From NCBI GenBank assembly GCA_027621615.1, contig JAQCBC010000002.1, forward strand, positions 1 through 16,322: a DNA stretch of 16,322 bases, given 5' to 3'. The translations under genes were made by a program, and so were the position numbers. This document shows, piece by piece, positions 14,746 through 16,322 of the stretch. How positions within the stretch are numbered: position 1 is the first letter of the stretch; the number at the start of each line of letters is the position of its first letter. The notes beneath the pieces were generated by a model. It saw nothing but the letters and a program-made list of their open reading frames with translations, searched no databases and was not told the DNA's origin. Source of the DNA: a bacterium (lineage in GTDB: Bacteria; Margulisbacteria; Marinamargulisbacteria; UBA6595).

Positions 14746-15727
14746 TATTAATTTTGACACCTTACAATCGGATCATTTGTCCGCCATTCATGATGCTCAA
14801 AGCCTCGAATCGTTGGAACACTTAAAACTAACGCTATTAGGCAAAAAAGGGCTGTTAACTCAAGCATTAAAAACGATTGGGCAACAACCCAAAGAAACCC
14901 GCGCTGAGTTGGGCCAACGCATTAATGCCATCAAGGCAAGCTTTCTGGATGCCTTTGAAAAACGAACTAACCAGTTGCGTGATCAAGCCATACATCATCG
15001 GGTCAAGACTGAAACTGTTGACGTTACCCAGCCGGTCAACACAGCTCAAACCGGCCATATTCATCCGATTACCCAAATCACCCGTGCGATTTGCGATTTT
15101 TTTGGGCAGCACGGCTATTCCGTTAAACAAGGGCCTGAAATTGAAACTGATTTTTATAATTTCAAAGCGCTAAATATCCCGGATGACCACCCCGCTCGGG
15201 ACATGCATGACACGTTTTATTTGGACCCCAATCATTTGCTACGAACGCATACCAGCCCCGTTCAAATTCATGTCATGGAAACCCATGAATTGCCCATTCA
15301 AATTATTGTGCCCGGCCGAGTCTATCGCTGCGATTCTGACAGCTCTCATTCGGCTATGTTTCATCAAATCGAAGGGCTGCTCGTCTCAAAAACTGCCTCA
15401 TTCGCTGAATTAAAATCAATCTTAACTCAGTTTTTAAAGCACATGTTTGGCAGCGACAAATGCGTGCGATTTCGGCCTAGCTATTTTCCATTTACCGAGC
15501 CATCGGCTGAAGTGGATGTTGCTTGGACAGACAAACAACCCTGGCTAGAAATTCTAGGGTGCGGCATGGTACACCCAAATGTGCTCAAGGCTGTTAACAT
15601 TGGCCCCTCTGTTTACAAGGGCTTCGCCTTTGGGCTTGGCGTTGAACGCATTGCAATGCTCAAATACAACATTCCGTCTATTAAGCTATTCTACGAAAAC
15701 GATCAACGATTTCTTAATCAATTCTAG
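14738..15727 (+). CDS. pheS: Phenylalanine-tRNA ligase alpha subunit
   Basis: Catalytic class II synthetase subunit that charges tRNA-Phe as an alpha2-beta2 enzyme. The 329 residues comprise an N-terminal coiled-coil (about 1-90), then GHIHPITQITRAI (106-118), QGPEIETDFYNF (131-142), the HPARDMHDTFY block (151-161), motif 2 PGRVYRCDSDSSHSAMFHQ (192-210), FRPSYFPFTEPSAEVDV (245-261), GCGMVHPNVL (274-283) and motif 3 GFAFGLGVERIAML (295-308). AAAGGA (14725-14730) is the Shine-Dalgarno, 7 nt before the ATG, which lies inside the end of the previous gene. pheT, usually directly downstream, is absent here: the next gene is convergent rpsJ. Confidence 0.97.
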   Translation: MLDINFDTLQSDHLSAIHDAQSLESLEHLKLTLLGKKGLLTQALKTIGQQPKETRAELGQRINAIKASFLDAFEKRTNQLRDQAIHHRVKTETVDVTQPVNTAQTGHIHPITQITRAICDFFGQHGYSVKQGPEIETDFYNFKALNIPDDHPARDMHDTFYLDPNHLLRTHTSPVQIHVMETHELPIQIIVPGRVYRCDSDSSHSAMFHQIEGLLVSKTASFAELKSILTQFLKHMFGSDKCVRFRPSYFPFTEPSAEVDVAWTDKQPWLEILGCGMVHPNVLKAVNIGPSVYKGFAFGLGVERIAMLKYNIPSIKLFYENDQRFLNQF

Positions 15728-15729
15728 CA

Positions 15730-15776
15730 CCCCCGCTAATACCCCCGACCCTTGATGTAGAGGCCCCTCGACCCCC
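15730..15776 (-). other. G-tract cluster, candidate G-quadruplex, between pheS and rpsJ
   Basis: On the plus strand the gap after pheS holds five C tracts: 15730-15734, 15742-15746, 15749-15751, 15764-15767 and 15772-15776. On the minus strand these are G5, G4, G3, G5 and G5, separated by 4, 12, 2 and 7 nt, enough for a four-tract quadruplex in the 3' part of the rpsJ transcript. The only hairpin here (GAGG and CCTC, 15760-15769 region) has a 2-nt loop and no T tract, so no intrinsic terminator is seen for either convergent gene. Confidence 0.45.
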
Positions 15777-15791
15777 ACAAACGCAATTAAA

Positions 15792-16235
15792 TTATCGAGA
15801 TATTTGACGAACTTCGATATCCACACCCGATGGCAAGTCAAGCTCCATAAGAGAATTAACCGTTGCTGACGGTGGATCTAAAATATCCACAAACCGGCTG
15901 TGTATCGATAATTCCCAATGCTCTCCGCCACGTTTATCCACGTGTGGTGATTTTAAAATACACCACTTGCGCTTTTTAGTTGGCAACGGCACTGGACCCA
16001 CAACCGTAGCTCCCGAATATCGGCCAGTCTCAACAATGCGTGCAACCGATTGATCCAACAACAGTTGATCAAACGACTTTAACTTAATACGAATGCATTG
16101 CGCTGAAGCGGATGACTTAGCAACTTCTGGAGCAACTTGTTTCTTTGCAACTTTTTTAGCTGCTGGCTTCTTTGCTTTAGGCGCTGATTTTACGGCTGCT
16201 TTTGTAGCCGCCTTTGCTTTCTTTTTTTCTGCCAT
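15792..16235 (-). CDS. rpsJ: 30S ribosomal protein S10 with lysine/alanine-rich N-terminal extension
   Basis: S10 (NusE) is a 30S head protein and, in many bacteria, part of transcription antitermination complexes. Residues from about 47 on are a full S10: CIRIKLKSFDQLLLDQS, IVETGRYSGATVVGPVPLPTKK, SPHVDKRGGEHWELSIHSR, VDILDPPSATVNSLMELDLPSGVDIEV. In front is a 45-residue tail with 14 lysines and 15 alanines, similar in composition to histone H1-like tails; ordinary S10 is about 100-105 aa. The start at 16235 lies 5 nt after the tuf stop. No internal ATG precedes the core, so the extension is likely translated. It is the last gene of its unit here; the usual rplC-rplD neighbours do not follow. 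Confidence 0.95.
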   Translation of the reverse strand: MAEKKKAKAATKAAVKSAPKAKKPAAKKVAKKQVAPEVAKSSASAQCIRIKLKSFDQLLLDQSVARIVETGRYSGATVVGPVPLPTKKRKWCILKSPHVDKRGGEHWELSIHSRFVDILDPPSATVNSLMELDLPSGVDIEVRQISR

Positions 16236-16240
16236 GTGAA

Positions 16241-16322
16241 TTACTCGATAATCGTGGTAACAACACCGGCGCCTACAGTTCGGCCACCTTCACGAATCGC
16301 AAAGCGCATGCCTTCTTCACAC
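16241..16322 (-). CDS. tuf: Elongation factor Tu, C-terminal end (partial)
   Basis: The last 26 full codons of EF-Tu are visible, ending CEEGMRFAIREGGRTVGAG then VVTTIIE and TAA (16241-16243). This is the conserved end of domain III of EF-Tu, the GTPase that brings aminoacyl-tRNA to the ribosome. The rest of the gene lies beyond the right edge. It is followed by rpsJ after 5 nt, on the same strand, an order known from the str operons of cyanobacteria and some other phyla. Confidence 0.95.
   Translation of the reverse strand, partial: CEEGMRFAIREGGRTVGAGVVTTIIE

Noticed and set aside
15760..15769. GAGG/CCTC hairpin as a bidirectional terminator after pheS and rpsJ
   Set aside because: Two-nt loop, four-bp stem and no T tract on either side.
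15815..15945. DnaA-box-like sequences (ATATCCACA, TTATCCACG) within rpsJ
   Set aside because: They have one mismatch each and arise from coding of ordinary residues such as Val-Asp-Ile; the same near-match occurs in rpsA.

Overview
This is a bacterial chromosome segment of moderate GC content, tightly packed with housekeeping genes. I see no phage, insertion sequence, CRISPR array, tRNA or rRNA. The lineage cannot be fixed from the sequence alone. The rpsP-khpA-trmD-rplS order resembles Bacillota and Cyanobacteriota. A tuf-rpsJ pair at the end of an str-type operon is seen in cyanobacteria and similar in chlamydiae. HemJ points to an organism with the protoporphyrin heme pathway (alphaproteobacteria, cyanobacteria, Bacteroidota and others). 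Several proteins are divergent (TrmD, S10, a SurA-like protein), which suggests a poorly sampled phylum.

Layout. Positions 1-12751 lie entirely on the minus strand, read right to left, and look like three transcription units. (1) hemJ-sucC-sucD-BioD/DRTGG protein (12751 to 9081), with 4-nt, 15-nt and 0-nt junctions. (2) ilvB-ilvN-glmM (9034 to 5733), with ATGA and TGA-ATG junctions. (3) rpsA-rpsP-khpA-trmD-rplS-argC-argJ-argB (5663 to beyond position 1). Unit 3 has a good sigma70-type promoter and Shine-Dalgarno in front of rpsA, and its eight genes are separated by 57 nt at most, usually 1-10 nt. It joins core translation genes to arginine biosynthesis.

Positions 12752-13065 form the only long gene-free stretch. 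It sits between divergent hemJ and comF and carries three exact DnaA boxes (TTATCCACA), an AT-rich tract and two small inverted repeats, so it is a candidate replication origin or DnaA-controlled region. To its right, comF, a secreted SurA-like protein and pheS run on the plus strand (13066-15727). They converge on rpsJ and the 3' end of tuf, which run on the minus strand (15792-16322). The 64-nt gap between pheS and rpsJ holds a run of C tracts that would be a G-quadruplex candidate on the minus strand.

Function. The window covers translation (S1, S16, L19, S10, EF-Tu, PheS, TrmD, KhpA), arginine synthesis by the cyclic acetyl pathway (ArgC, ArgJ, ArgB), the first branched-chain amino acid step (IlvBN), amino-sugar supply for the cell wall (GlmM), the TCA step at succinyl-CoA (SucCD) and heme synthesis (HemJ). 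I see no clear undescribed multi-gene system. The observations most worth a second look are the DnaA-box cluster, the stand-alone BioD/DRTGG protein directly behind sucCD, the lysine/alanine-rich N-terminal extension of S10, and the divergent TrmD.
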